Source: Balanoglossus misakiensis
Lineage: Eukaryota; Hemichordata
Assembly (NCBI GenBank): GCA_040954595.2
Contig: CM082576.2
Location: 1,240,001 to 1,304,000, forward strand
DNA length: 64,000 nucleotides
Direction: 5' to 3'
Translations under genes and position numbers: made by a program
Shown: positions 51,099-64,000 of the stretch, one piece after another
Layout: the number at the start of each line of letters is the position of its first letter
Position numbering within the stretch: the stretch's first letter is position 1
The notes under the pieces: model-generated
The model's database searches: none
What the model saw: the letters and a program-made list of their open reading frames with translations, nothing else
Told to the model about the DNA's origin: nothing

Positions 51099-51104
51099 AA
51101 TAAA
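51099..51104 (+). terminator. Putative polyadenylation signal
   Basis: AATAAA 197 bp downstream of the stop codon of the 49,077-50,902 gene, in the space before the convergent RGS22 gene. Hexamer only. Confidence 0.45.
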
Positions 51105-51962
51105 TATCAAAATGCTATATTTTTCCTTATAGTTTATTTTTTAACCATGGAAATAAATTTACATGACTCTTAATTACCAATGAATAAAAAAACAAAACAT
51201 GTAAGAAACTCTTAACCGGAGAGCAGATCAACCATCCAATGTGATACAAAACTCAGCAAAATAAATATATCTCTGTATTATTTACATGAACCAAGAAGAG
51301 AGCTACTTTCTTCTCTTGATCCATTCTGGAATTAACTGGTTTCTGCCACTACAGTAATTTTTGTTTTACCCGATTCTATCATTGCACCATTTTATCATTT
51401 TAGTCTAGAAATTATGGTTGCACTGTACAGCAAAAACAGGTGTCAGCAGCCAACAAGTTGATTCTGTAAATTTCAAAATGTCTCAGCAGTATAACCATAC
51501 ATCATGATTTGTACCTAAAGGCTGTAATTAATTTGGAGAATCTTGATTTCATAAAATGAATGCATTCAGATTTTCAATATTGTGTGTACAAGAGAGCAGA
51601 GTAAACCATTGACTGCGTCACCCTTATAAAAATGGAAAGACATGATTGAGGAGTCAACTTTATGGAATAAATGTGGTAAATTTTTCACAAGCAGGGTATC
51701 TAAGTTTGTCATCTGTTCATGTTAAGTACATATCATTGCCACAGCATAGTAGGGGGTTATTACAAAAATACTGCACTATATATTATAGCCTACGTAATAC
51801 CGGCAATCCGACTGCAGTTTTGAAGAAGTGTGTTTCAGTGCTGCACGTTCAGCTTTTGCTTCTCTGCCACAAGTGACAAATCTCTATTTCATACATGACA
51901 AGTTCTCTATACTAGACACACATCAGTGTTTTTTGGAAGTTCATTCAAAAGCCCGCTTTCCA
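51105..51962. other. Convergent intergenic space, no gene seen
   Basis: About 860 bp between the 3' ends of the coiled-coil gene (+) and RGS22 (-). AT-rich, with no coding exon. The part near 51,962 should be the RGS22 3' UTR. A minus-strand AATAAA (seen as TTTATT at about 51,132) is a possible but distant signal. Confidence 0.5.
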
Positions 51963-54900
51963 TTATTGGGCAGCAGCCACACTATGTCTTGGTGGTTCTA
52001 TGCTTATTCTTGGAGGTTTGTGTTTAGTGGCTGAGGCTGAGCCATCAGACGACACGACAGATACCCTTCCAGTGGGACCACCACCTGGTCGCTTGGAATC
52101 CATCATACTCTCACGTCGACCAGGAAAGCCACCACCACCGGTGAATGTTCCCACACTGCTACTTCTATCCCCTCCTGCACCAGTGATATCAGACTCCTGC
52201 AAACGAGGCACAAAAATGATTAGAAATAATTAGAATCTGAGTATTTAAGATCAAACAGCTGCACATCAATTCTTTGAACACAAAGATTCAATAAGATAAG
52301 AAATCTTTTTAAAAATGCGTCAAAAAGTCATTTTATCAAGAAAAAATGATTAATGAAGCCACAAGAACACATTAGAACATTAGTTGCAAAAAAATATGAA
52401 AGCCCAAAAGAAAGTCTGGATTATTTTGAGATTGCAAAGTGTGAAAACCTGAGAGCCATATAGCCAATGAACTGCGAGTAGATGTGGACTTTAATCGATC
52501 CTGTGTTGCCAGCATGCATGATGGGAGCAAAAAAAGGGAAGCGTCAGATTACTTGGTATCAGCAGCAATACAAGTTTAAGGTAAAGATTAACATTGACTA
52601 CACTTGGCTATTGTAACCAGCCTAATGCAATGAGAATGAAAACCCTTGCAATGTGTGCAGATTTGGATGTATAGAAGGTGCATGTCACATGATTTGTTCC
52701 CTGATGAAGTGGTTCATATACTTGGATAGCAAGGATTCAGCAAATAGATTGGCAATTATCAGTTCTACACAGAGCCATATACTATCTTTCATTTTGTTGA
52801 TATAGAGAATGAAAACAATGCAAAATATCTACAATCCCCTTGACTGCATTTAATCACCTTCCATTGTAGTCCTTCACTGATGGAAAATGTTATTATTGTG
52901 GTGCCACTTTTTGAAGTTGGATTCACAGAAGGCAATCGGAATATAGTAGTTGGTTCCTCCATGTCCATGTAAGCCTTGAGACGTTCCTTGGTCAATTTCT
53001 GAGTTTTAGACATAGCTGTAAAGAAATCAGAACCATGGTCAAAAACTTTTCCAAACACTAACAAGAACATCACAAGAACATCACAAGATCTTCACCAATC
53101 TTCCCCCCAAAAAGGAAATTTCGACAGGAATGCTTACATGGAGCTCTTTCCAACTTCTTAGGATCGAACTGTCTCAGATAACCAGCCCAGTACGGTAACA
53201 TTTCCTTAAAGACAGTATGCTGTGCTTCATCAAACAAGTTTGGATTGTGTGGATCTTTGCCTCGATCTCGGATGTAACTCTCTCCATGCCGGATCAACTT
53301 TTGTGCAATGTCAGGGGTAATATTAATCTATGAAATGGGAACAAGTATAAGGAAGTTAATTAATTTTAAAAGAACAATAGATTCAAATCAAGAAGGTACA
53401 TGTATGTATATGCATTAAAATGCTAGAAATATCTGGAAATACATCATTGAAGTGAAGAGATGATCTGGAGGGCAGATTTCCTTTTAAGGGCTTTTTTGTA
53501 TGTGGCAATACTCACCTGGACGGAAGAATCTGAGGCCTGGGAATCCAGGAAGCAATCTATAATCACTTCAACTTTCTTCTTCAGGAGAGTCAGATCTGAA
53601 AAAGCATGATGGGAATCCTGCAAGAAAAATACAATGTTCATTATACAACATTTATTGTACAACAAATGAGAGAGTCACCACGAAATCAAATTATTCATCA
53701 CACAAACCTTGAATCTTTGCACTTCCAACCAGAAGTCTAAATCATTGGGCAGATTGGGCATGTTGTCATTTTCTCCGTGATGTGCCAAGTATTTCTGGAA
53801 ATGTTGAAGTCTGATTGGCTTATCACCCTTGCATGCTGTCAACAACTCTTGCAAGAATTCGTTCCTATCCTGACTGGATGGTGCCATCTTGCCAGGTTGC
53901 TGTAACAGACCATAGACCAGTGTTGATTTTGATAGCAAACTATTATGTCAGTGTATCTGATATATTTGTATGTCTGGAATATCAGTGTGTTTGTCAGTGG
54001 TGTGTTGATCTGGGTCTGGCTGCATGTCTGTGCTGTGTTTGTCTCTCTGTGGTGAAGTGGTTCTGTCAGTGTGTGGCTGTGTAGAGCTGTTGATATCAAC
54101 TTCAGCTAAGCATCACTCTTTTATCTTAGACTTAAACACACCCAAATTCCCAAATAAATCCATCAGTATATTAAGTCATTTTGCATCTCCCTGGTCATGC
54201 ATTAATAACCCTTTCAGACTTTTCAACTTTACAATGACATATACAAATTCTCCATTTATTCTGCCCCATTTGATCTGATGAATACATGCATTGAATATTC
54301 TTATGACACACATCTCAAAATTGACATGTAATATTTTTTGCCAAATTTACAATAATGTGTTAATATTTGCATTCTTGCCATTATTATAGCATGACTTGAA
54401 GCTTTGGGAAATATGCAATCATTCAGTAAAATTCATAGCCCTAGATTTGGCCCCAAAACCATTTGCCAAGGCTTTCCCCCAAAACTTATTAGCCCAGCCT
54501 GCCCCAAATCAATTTTGCCCACGTTGTTTAACCCCATAATTTTATTATCAATGTGAGAGCTTTATTAAGCAGCATTTTGCAAAGCACTATGAACTATGTC
54601 TACTTTGCTTGAATGGAATGTGGTATATTGTGCAAAGGACAATATGGGATGCTAAATGCATGCTCATTACGACATCGGTAGAGAAAACTCTAAGACCAGC
54701 ATGCAATGGTCATCATAAAGCACACCACTGTACACCAGATTACAGTACATGGACACAGCATAAAGCAATTCTAAGCTGTGCAGCTATATTGCTACTAGTG
54801 TGTGTAATGATCAGGTCAGTAAGTGAGTGCTTGCTTTATAGTGCAGTACATGTGACGTACATGAACCTATAGTCCAAGTACACCTTTTATGAAATACAAA

Positions 54901-57900
54901 TAGCATCATCTGACAAACCTTGTAACGCTTGACTTTCCTAATGCGCTTTGTTACCTTCTCTGTCTTTTTAAGTTCAGAGGATGAACGAGCAAGGGCTGCA
55001 GGTGAGCCCGGGCTCTGACTGGAGTCACTTTGCGACTCTTTGGGTTTCATGGCTTGCTTTGGTTGCAAGCCAGACTCTACTGCAGTCGCTGACGACGCAG
55101 CGAGCTGAGAGGAGTTTGTTGTCTGAGATGGAAGTTCATTTGGAGGATCGAGTGGAGTTGTGCTAATTGGATCAGATGTCTATAAAAAGTGAGGCAATAC
55201 AGATAATAGATAAAGAAAAAGAAAAGAGATGAAGATTTTACAAAGAAATTGACAATGTGACAGCTGTGTATATGTGAATAAGAGAAAGAAGAATACACAA
55301 TGTAATACGCACAATGTTGTCAAGATCATATGAAAGATGTTCAGAAACATGAACATGGAACACAGTGGATCTCCAAGCTGTACTTTCTTAGTAAATATGA
55401 TTTTCAAGGAAAAATTGAATCACAGTTATAGATTATCAGTATATGTAGGAATGGTCTTTTAGCCACTCCATACAAAAGGGAAAGACTTGTTTTCAAATGA
55501 TTCATGATGGTATCCTGTGATCAAAAAAACATCTGGTACTAGAAAACTCAGTACAGCATTGGAGTATTTAAAAAAACAGTACAAAAAACAACAAACATTG
55601 AACAAATGCACGCAAGATAGGGAAGTTCCGAGAAGATGGCAATGTGAAATGTGAATGTCACACTAAACCCCAATAGTTTCATATTTTTGCATGATTGTGG
55701 TGTACCCACAATGAAATGTGTGACTGCCTGTTAATACAATCACAGGAGCACAGGAGTACATAATATGATTTGAAAGAAGTGTAATTAATTTAGTCATGTC
55801 CAATGGCACAGACATGTGGATGGTATATTTCTGCAAAAAGGTTGAACTATTGGGTTAAAGCAACAAAATCTGAGACACCACAAACATGGAAGGAAAATGG
55901 AAGAATAATAATCCCATTAAACATTGATTCAAACCAACAGAAGTTAGGTGGAGTGGAATTGTAAAAATAAGAGACACATTACAAGTCATTGTCAATGTCA
56001 TAGTCCCCGTTGAGTCAACAGAATGAGTCAAAGCATGTTGTTTGGATGAAATCGCATGAAAAGACGTATAGCCCAATCCATTGATCCATCGGGGACTAAA
56101 ACACATGAAATCACAACAATCAAACATTAGTTGCATTATTCTGACCTGCACAAACGTTTCAAACTGACACTAACTGGAGTAAATAGATGACAAACATCTA
56201 GAAAAAGGTACATTACATAGAAAAGCTGTTGATAAAAATCAGGTCAGAAAAAGATAAACAAAGAAGGAACTTCTGACTGTGGAAGACAATCGAGTTGCGC
56301 TGAAGGAACCTTCAGTGGAATTTGGAGCCCATCTTTACCATAATTCAATGTTTATCATGTACATGTACATGCATCATGTGCAGTGTTGCTTACTTTTTAA
56401 AATTTGTCACAAAATGAGAGGATAATCTGAATGATCATCAATATATCACTGCGTCTTTTAGTAGAATCTTTTTCAATCTATCACCATGGTAACAGTTTCT
56501 TATGGTCAGCCATTATATCATAATATTCTGCCTGTCAATACTCTGTTACTAGTACTGTAGCTCTCATGCTACATACAATCTCTCCCCCCCCCCTCCCTCT
56601 CACACTCACACATCTGCTACTCACTCTGCTAATGTTCCTGGCTTTTTTACTGTATTGGTACACACCATGTTGAGAGTGATGGCCAATGAGAGATTTGTTT
56701 CTGCTGAACCTGACTTTGACCTTGTTCTGCCATACAAGTGAGGTCACTGAGCGCGTCATTTACAGCATCCAGATTCCAAGGTGCCAAATATTCCATGCAC
56801 ACTGACTGAGCATGCTCACTGCAATCTTTTCTATATTATCAGTGCAGCACACACACACTTTTCTTTCAAGACAAACAAAACTTAACCAGGAAAACTTTCA
56901 GCCAATATCTTCAGTGATAAATGGCATATTTAAAGTCAATAATTAAAATTACGTGCAGTGTTTGATGCAGCATTCCAAGGTATGCATGCATGAACAGACA
57001 CCCACAATGCATCATTCAAATGATGCAATCTTAACTATGAACCACAATGCAACATTCACCAAAGATGTCACACAAATCTCGCCTTATAGCTCATTTCATA
57101 GCAGAGAGATGCCAACCTGGTTAACAGATCCAGTTGTGCCAAGAGCTGATTGACAGTCTGACAGAAATTATTATCCTTTATAAAGTTGAGGAGATCTGTT
57201 TCAAACACTCTACACATGCTGAACATGCAATACATCACAAACACAGTGCAACCTGAAACAAACCTAGCGTTATCTTTCAAGATGATTAAATGGGCCTAAT
57301 TAACTTTTATAACACTAAGAGGAATTTTATCACCAAATCATTTATTTCGCATGAAGTTTGAACTCAACAGTTTAGTTTGTTGAATACTTACAGGTCCGCG
57401 CGCTCTTCTTCTTTTCTTCCAAGCGCTCAATAAACTTTGTGAATTTTCTGACTGCATTGCTAATTCAACCTTAGACATTGCATTACCATTATCACCACCC
57501 AGACCCTGTGCCTCTAGAGACTCAAGATGTGCCTGAAATAAGATGATATTGAGTAAGTCTCTCTGTGACTATCCCTACAATGGTAAGGTCTGTTACATTT
57601 GTTTCCATCAAAGAGTAAGCTCTTGCATCATTGCCTGTCCATCCAATAATAAAGTCTCCTCATCACCTAGCCATCCAATAGTAAACTTTGTTTGTTATAC
57701 TTACAAGCCAGAAGAGTTTGAATTGCTCCTCCAGATCTGGTTTGACCGCTTTCTGGCAAGCAAGTAGGACGGAATTTCTGGGCCTTTCACCTTCCTTGGC
57801 AAGTACTTGAACTATCTCCGCTGGCAAATTCACAAATCTAAGTGGAGAAAACACACAAAATATCAAAATCAACTCTTAACTGGTTTGGAGTATGAAGAGA

Positions 57901-60900
57901 GTTGGGGGAACTTCAGTTTTTTAATTCTACTGTGATACTTACTTTTTGGAAGTCTGGTCAAAATATGTGTTGACAATATTTTTCAGCTGGGTGTGTTTCT
58001 TCTCGATGTGTGCATCTGGTAATCGCTGGTAGGTCTCAATATCCAAGTACATGTTTAAACTATTCAAGAATTCCTTCTCTTCGTCATCTGATAGAAATCT
58101 CTTAAATTGATTCATCAATCTGATGAGAGAGAAAAAAATCAACAATCATCACTTTGCAGCAGACAAACTCATGTCAATCAAGCCTCGGTTTCTGGAGTCT
58201 GAATTTGAGAAAGAATTACATGGAGACCATGAAAAAAGTTTGCTTCTTGTATTATTATTTTAAAGGAGAAAAAAGTTACTTGAACCTGTATTTTAATACT
58301 AGACATAGAAAGTGGTACATAAGTATATCCACATATCTGCAATGATTACTGTGCAAGCTTACGTTCGATTCCTATAAGTTGATGAGAACGTGATTTCTTT
58401 TTCTGTTTCCTTTTCTGTCACTTTTTCTTCTTTCTTTTCATTTTCTTTGCTTTCCTCTCCAGGAGTCTTGATTGTTACTTGGCTTCCTTTCTTTTTGCCT
58501 CCCATTTTTCCCTTCTTCATCTTTCTCAACATCTTCTTCCGGGCTGCCGCTTGCTGTTTCTTCCTCTTTTCCTTCTCCTGCTTTTTCTTGACGATATCTG
58601 GGCTTCTGGAAGCATTGATTTGTTCTGCTTCCTGCAGTGATTGCAACAGACGCCTCCTTCTCTGTGACTCTGTTGATCCTGGATAGCTGTATCACATTCA
58701 TGGGACAACAACAACAGTTAACATTTCTGGGGAGTTATCATACATCTTGTAGTGAGAAAACTGAGCAACTGTGGAATTGTTTCCTACCCAGTAAACTACA
58801 TTCATTTGGTCCTCAATTCTATAGCCTACTATTGAATTTCATCCCTGAATATGCAAAAATAATTATGACAAACTTTCAGGAAAATCTCAAAACACTTGAT
58901 CTTTCCTACAGTTGCTCAGTCTTCTCACACCATGGTCTGACACAGTCACAAAATTAACCCTGTCACACCAGAATTTGGTCCGACCTTCAATGATGTGGTT
59001 GGACCAAAACACAAAGAAAAGGGGGTGAAAGGGTTAATGTAAAAAAACATACACAACATATACATATCCAGAAACTTTACTGATTTTACTGAGAACAGCT
59101 GTACAGATAGAAACAACTTATCAGTCTCACATATCAACAAGATTCTAATGACGAGCATTATATTTACCAAAATGTTCACTGAGAGTCACATTCTTTTTAA
59201 AAACACATTAAATAGAGAAACACTACATTATGTCATAGCGGAAATATTAGACTAATAATCACTCAAAAATTATTGGTGGGAAGTTTATAAGTAGACTGTT
59301 AACAGACACATTGTCAGTTTCTATTTTTCTTTGCAAACTGCGGTTGTGTGTTAATTGTTACTGGTTGCACCTCGTGGAGATGCAGCCAGTCACAGCACAC
59401 AATCCTGCCACACAGGACTCGCATATAAGAATGACATTGCAGTAGTTTTCATCCAGTGCATTATTGCTGATTTCATTCCAAAACACTCAGTTGTCATGTG
59501 ACATGCATGCAAGCATAATATATTTGATATTATACAAATCCTCTGTATAAGCATTCTTTGGTGTGATTTACTGCAATTTCTGCAAAACACTCATTCACAG
59601 ATTAGGTGTACCGGGTAGAAAGTAAAAGTTCTAGGGAAGGGATCTATATTTGCTTACACTCAGTAACTTATTGGGGACCTATGCATGCTATTTACTTCAA
59701 AAATTTCAGGAAAGGATCACGACCGAATACAAGATGAAGAAATTACATATAATTTTGAAAGTTTACAGACATTACATATGTATGTGCTGGTTTTTTTATG
59801 AAGGCATAATTTGTTAGAATTTATTTTTTAATGAAGTTATTACTGTTAGAGTGCCAAACTCCAGATAAATACAGCATCATGCTGAAGAGGCATTATCCCA
59901 TGCAGAATGCAAACCAGACTTTTTCATGCAGCAAAATTCACCAACATGCAACATACATGCATCCATGCAACAATCAGGCATATTTACATGATCATTACGC
60001 TATATCCCAGTTTGTTTAGTGTTGTTGTTTGTTTGTTTACCTGTCATCATCATCTAGTGGTGGTAGAGTACTGCTTGCAATGAACAGAGCGTCACACAAA
60101 TGGAAAGAAGGAAAAAAAAAAGAAAAAACAAACACACAAACATAGTGCATCAGGTTATATCAGATCTCAAGACATCCAAATCCCCAAAACCTGAAAATGA
60201 TGTGTTGTTGTTTGTGGAAAGCAACAGAAGTGGCAAGCAGAAAAAAGCAGCAATAACAAGTGCCATCTTGTGCAACTGCAAGGCAAAGTATGTCCAAAGC
60301 AAAATTTTTCTAGAATGTACAAATGTACAGCTGCTTTGATTTGTAGCCAAACACAATGTTTACTGTTGCTGCATATTCTAAAAATACATATTTCAGCAGC
60401 ACTGGCAAAAAATGAATGAAATAAATTCTGATATGTGAAGACATTACAGATTAATAGCTTTATAGGATATAAAGCTTCTGTAGCAATTTCTTTGGTCTAT
60501 CAACATTTTTTATTTCTGGTGAAATTTACATGGCTTGCTTTGGTGAGCATTTCATATTTGTGGGGTACACATTCTAATTCTAGCATCTAGTGTTTTCCTT
60601 ATTGAAGTATTATTAACAACACACGCTGTTAGATAAAAAAACAAAATCAACTGCAATATGCAGTTAGATCAAATTCAACACATGACAGATTTAGTGAAGT
60701 CAGTTCAAAATTCCACATCTGTTAGGTACAGGTGGTTGCAAATAGAGACACCAAAAATCTCAAAAGAGTTGGAGAGTTTCTGTGTTATTGGGGGGAAAAA
60801 GAGCACTGCATTCAGCCGAAGTTGGCACTAGTTTTGTTTGTTACCTCTTCTCTGTCACAGGGAACTTAAAGGTGACTTTTCTATTGAAGCAAATTGAAAA

Positions 60901-63719
60901 GTTTAGGGACAGAGAAACATGAAGTGTGAGTATTCATGCAATGGACACATTTTATGACATGGAGACAACATAAATATGGTTAGATGAATTCTCATGATAA
61001 TTTTCATAAGTTAGATCAATTACTTAATCAATTACATTTTACATAATTCCCATTACCAGGGTTATGTTATTTTTTATTGTTTTTAATTATTAACAGATGT
61101 ACTGGTAAGGACTATGAGATGGGCATTTGTTTGATATCAATGACAATGTAGAAGTTCAAATGTAATTTCCCATCTGTATAAAAACCTTTTTGAGAAGTTG
61201 ATAACAATGGAACATTGATGAAAAGACAAGTGGGAATTAGTGGAGGCTTGAATGTTTGGATTCTTCCATGATTGCTTCGCTGTGTATACTTACCGTCTCA
61301 CCCAAGGTCTTCGGATTGATTTATTCTTTTTTCGGCTGTCAGGTGGAGTGGGACTGGGTGAATATATCATGTCTTCTGGTCTGGCACGACATCTAAAAAT
61401 TCAAATAATGAAATACATGTGCATGAAATGGATGAAGTGGAAAAAACAATGTGTTTGTGTTGTTGCTATGTCCATAAAGGGAAGCCTTCTATGCTGATAT
61501 TGATGGTGAAAGAGCTGAACCACTTCTATGGAATGTCTTGTGAGCAGAAACCACTGCTGATTGGTCACAATCAACCATGTGACCAGTCACCATAGTTGGA
61601 CAGTACAAAGTGGTGATAACCCAACATGAGATGCAGTAAAGGGTACTCACTCTAGAAACGTCCGCAGATCGTATTTAAGATATTTCAACCATTCCCGTTG
61701 CAGCATCTTGACTGAATGGTCCTTGGCTTTGTCGTAAAGGGAGGCTTCTACATAATCTTTAGTTGTCAACAGTTTGTGATGAACTGAGTCACGTTCATAT
61801 GGACTTACTCCTGTGAAATAAATAACCATTTATAGCATCAGTAACTCATGTTAATTTTGTCATAATGACTAATTTCTTCAGCTTTTTAAGCAGATACTCA
61901 GCTGACAATGAGCAATATACTTACCAATATTCCACAAACTACCAAGGGCAATGTATTTGTTGAAGATGGCCCAAGCTTTCCCCATTCGTAGCAGTCGGTC
62001 AGCTGAACGATCTTCTGCCTGGCCGTAATCTGTGACATCTTGCCAGAACAAGAAGTTGGCTAGATAGTGACTGTCCTCACAGCTAAAAGCAAGATAGGAT
62101 GGAGAAAGAGGATTCAGAATTAGAACTTGAAGATAAATAAATGGAAACATTCAACAATGATTGTGGATGAATGGATGGTATTGAATATATGGAGAGTGTA
62201 AGGGTGTCTATATATACATGTACGGTACATCTGTATTTGAGTTGACTGTATCACACTGTATCTTACCTCTCCAGATATCTTTGGAATGGTCCTCCTGCAT
62301 GTTTATCGTTCATAATACCCTCTTTAAATCTCACTGTATATGGCCTTTCATCTTCTTGTTTTTGGACCACTGTCAATTTGCCTGGTTGGATTTCATCTTC
62401 CATTTTGTGACCACCGGATGCCACAGCATCCCAGCTCATACTATTCTGTGCCAGACGTACACAAGATTCTGGACGGACTGGTAGAGAGTTGACCAATGAA
62501 ATGGATGGCAAGAAGTTCATATTGGCCAAGTTTTGATCCTCCTTGACATCAGATTCAGGTTCAACTGCTTCTGCGATTGGAGCCAGACTATAAATACAAA
62601 TCAAACCAAATTAGACCGTTCGATGAATGACATGATCACACAGAGACAGAATTGTGCTGATAAATGATCATGACCAAAAAGTCAGAGACTCCTACCTGAA
62701 TTCTCCCTGTGCTTCTTGATGGATCAGAAATCTTGGCACCCAATATGTTCGCAGTCGTCGCAGAATATCATATTGGGTTCTTGTAAATACTGTGTCACTC
62801 AGACCTTCATTTTCTTGTGCCTTTTTAATGTGCTCTTTGGCGTCGTCTGATAATTTAAATTTGTATCGATCTTGAATGTCCCTGTGAAGACAAGCATTTC
62901 GATGAAACATTGGCTGAAAATTACAACTGTTACAGTGTTATTTGATTACTATATATAAGGACAAAGTTGCTTTTCATGGGTATACTTGACAGAAGATATT
63001 TTGAACTGTTGGTCATGCAAGCTGGACACTGTCTTCAGGACATATTTACCTGAATAAGCGATTCCGCTGTAATTTGGACTGCATGTCATCAATGGCTTTG
63101 CTGTTATCACAGTACTGCTCACAATCCAACCAGAAATTCATCATATCCATCCCAACAGTGTTGTGCAAAAAATCATGAAATGCCGCCATTCCATTAATCT
63201 GTCGGACAAAGTTGACCAGAAGGGAACTGTCAGTTAGTAACTTATAACCACGTGTGAGATATAGCGGGCCTTGATTTTGGGATGCTTGTGTATAACAGAA
63301 ACTAATTTGCCAGAATGTTTTGTTTGACACCGGGATATACAAGTTTACAAGTCAGCACACTCAAAAGTGTTAAATGTTTATGACACAGTTTATTACGTGG
63401 AATTGGTTATTGAGGCGTTTTACCAAAAGGTCAGAGTTTGTGTGTGAGAGGACTAAAACGCAGAAAACCTAAAAAAACTCTACTGTATCCATAATGACTT
63501 ACAGATCCCAACATTTCTTCTTTCAACTGCTGGAAAGTTCTCTTGAGTCGACTTTCAATTTCTCGAAGGTCGGCTTCAGTCTGCACATCACTTATGTACT
63601 CATCAGCATCATCAAATTCAACAAAATTTGGTTCACCGTCTGTTTCCTCAAATCCCGGTTCTTGCAACGGATCAATGAATTCATAGTCACCAGCAACAAG
63701 ATCAACTGGCAGGCCAGGT
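51963..63719 (-). CDS. RGS22: RGS22, regulator of G-protein signalling 22 (18 3' exons; 5' end off the window)
   Basis: Multi-RGS-domain protein; the human form is testis-enriched and binds G-alpha subunits (GNA11, GNA12, GNA13). Exons, 5' to 3': 63,719-63,503; 63,198-63,050 (or from 63,240); 62,881-62,696; 62,587-62,267; 62,082-61,925; 61,810-61,651; 61,392-61,294; 60,073-60,041; 58,686-58,363; 58,119-57,943; 57,837-57,705; 57,532-57,392; 55,179-54,919; 53,899-53,708; 53,617-53,516; 53,327-53,138; 53,015-52,858; 52,196-51,963. Phases agree at every junction; about 1,077 residues. RGS-like domains: FHDFLHNTVG...FWLDCEQY to TYWVPRFL (63.2-62.7 kb); FQRYLESCEDSHYLANFLFW (62.3-61.65 kb); FKRFLSDDEEKEF (58.1-57.7 kb); FQKYLAHHGE...DFWLEVQRFK (53.9-53.1 kb). 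The LPVRPESC linker also matches human RGS22. Linker exons at 58.5 and 55.0 kb are Lys/Glu-rich and Ser/Pro-rich. Human RGS22 is 1,264 residues, so N-terminal exons lie beyond 64,000. Confidence 0.93.
55180..57391 (-). other. RGS22 intron (2.2 kb), no exon accepted
   Basis: Between exons 57,532-57,392 and 55,179-54,919, both phase 0 at this junction. It has homopolymer-rich sequence at 56,584-56,594 (a C run) but no coding exon with compatible phases. Confidence 0.55.
58687..60040 (-). other. RGS22 intron (1.35 kb), nothing else seen
   Basis: Lies between the 33-bp microexon and the Lys-rich exon. AT-rich, with no further gene, RNA or repeat recognised. The 1.2-kb intron on the other side of the microexon (60,074-61,293) is equally plain. 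Confidence 0.5.
60041..60073 (-). other. RGS22: 33-bp microexon of RGS22
   Basis: A 33-base exon encoding a Ser-Thr-Leu-Pro-Pro-Leu-Asp4 segment. It has a GTAAAC donor and a GCAAG acceptor (AAG rather than CAG). It was chosen because it is the only reading that joins phase 2 of the upstream exon (ending ...RPWVR-R) to phase 2 of the downstream exon (YPGSTES...). The downstream alternative, using the CAG three bases later, would remove one residue and keep the frame. Confidence 0.65.
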
Positions 63720-64000
63720 CTAGTGCACACAAATAAAAAAATAAGATTTGTAAATAGTTAACTACAGGTAAGATTCTGGAAGCTTCTTTTCATTTTATTA
63801 ATATTGTTTATTTATTAATAAGGCTTTCCATTTTTATTTTCAAAATGTATAAGACAATACATATGGCATGTAGTTAAAGTACTTTCCTGTAAAATAATTG
63901 GTGGGCTCAGTCTTTACATAATACATAAGTATAAAAAGCTACCCAAAATGAATACAGATTCATCACCCAAATGCTTTTGAAAATGTTTATAACGTAGCAA
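63720..64000 (-). other. RGS22 intron, truncated by the window edge
   Basis: The sequence right of the CTAG acceptor of the 63,719 exon is AT-rich intronic DNA. The incoming phase (2) shows that at least one more coding exon must lie upstream, outside the window. Confidence 0.7.

Noticed and set aside
55855-56151. 98-codon minus-strand ORF in an RGS22 intron
   Set aside because: No similarity recognised, and including it would break the phase between flanking exons.
57113-57213. Possible extra RGS22 exon (frame with VFETDLLNFIKDNNF)
   Set aside because: The peptide looks plausible, but the available acceptors give phases 1 or 2 while both neighbouring exons meet in phase 0, and the donor (GTTGGC) is poor.

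Overview
The window is animal nuclear DNA, most likely from a marine invertebrate. Every gene is split by GT-AG introns, and the recognisable proteins are animal ones: an HLX homeobox factor, DRAP1 (NC2-alpha) and RGS22. Protein content alone does not tell a deuterostome from a lophotrochozoan. There are no operons, rRNA genes or tRNA genes.

Layout. (1) 1-27,750 is one uninterrupted satellite array with an 88-bp, AT-rich but CpG-rich monomer, roughly 315 copies. It reads in one orientation up to 18,437 and in the opposite orientation from 18,438 to about 27,750. It contains one 100-N assembly gap (7,303-7,402) and nested higher-order repeats of 13, 17, 23, 27 and 49 monomers. (2) 27,750-27,880 is a decayed array edge, followed by about 2.4 kb without a gene. 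(3) 30,299-35,722 (+) is a four-exon HLX gene. (4) 35,723-43,461 holds no gene I can support. (5) 43,462-44,610 (-) is a three-exon gene that joins a CENP-B/pogo-type DNA-binding module to a C-terminal HIRAN-like segment. Its first intron carries a perfect 37-bp inverted repeat. (6) 46,974-48,837 (-) is DRAP1 in six exons. It is head to head, 239 bp apart, with (7) 49,077-50,902 (+), a six-exon gene for an unrecognised coiled-coil protein of 249 residues. (8) 51,963 to beyond the right edge (-) is RGS22. Eighteen 3' exons with matching phases encode about 1,077 residues here; the 5' end lies outside the window.

The genes do not form a pathway. HLX and DRAP1 are both transcription regulators (a homeodomain repressor and a TBP-directed corepressor), and RGS22 is a G-alpha-binding scaffold. 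The two regions most worth a second look are the satellite, with its strand switch, dyads in every monomer and higher-order structure, and the CENP-B-HTH/HIRAN-like gene with its intronic hairpin. Exon models were built by hand from reading frame, splice-site match and phase continuity. They have not been checked against transcripts, and coordinates may be off by a base or two at some splice sites.
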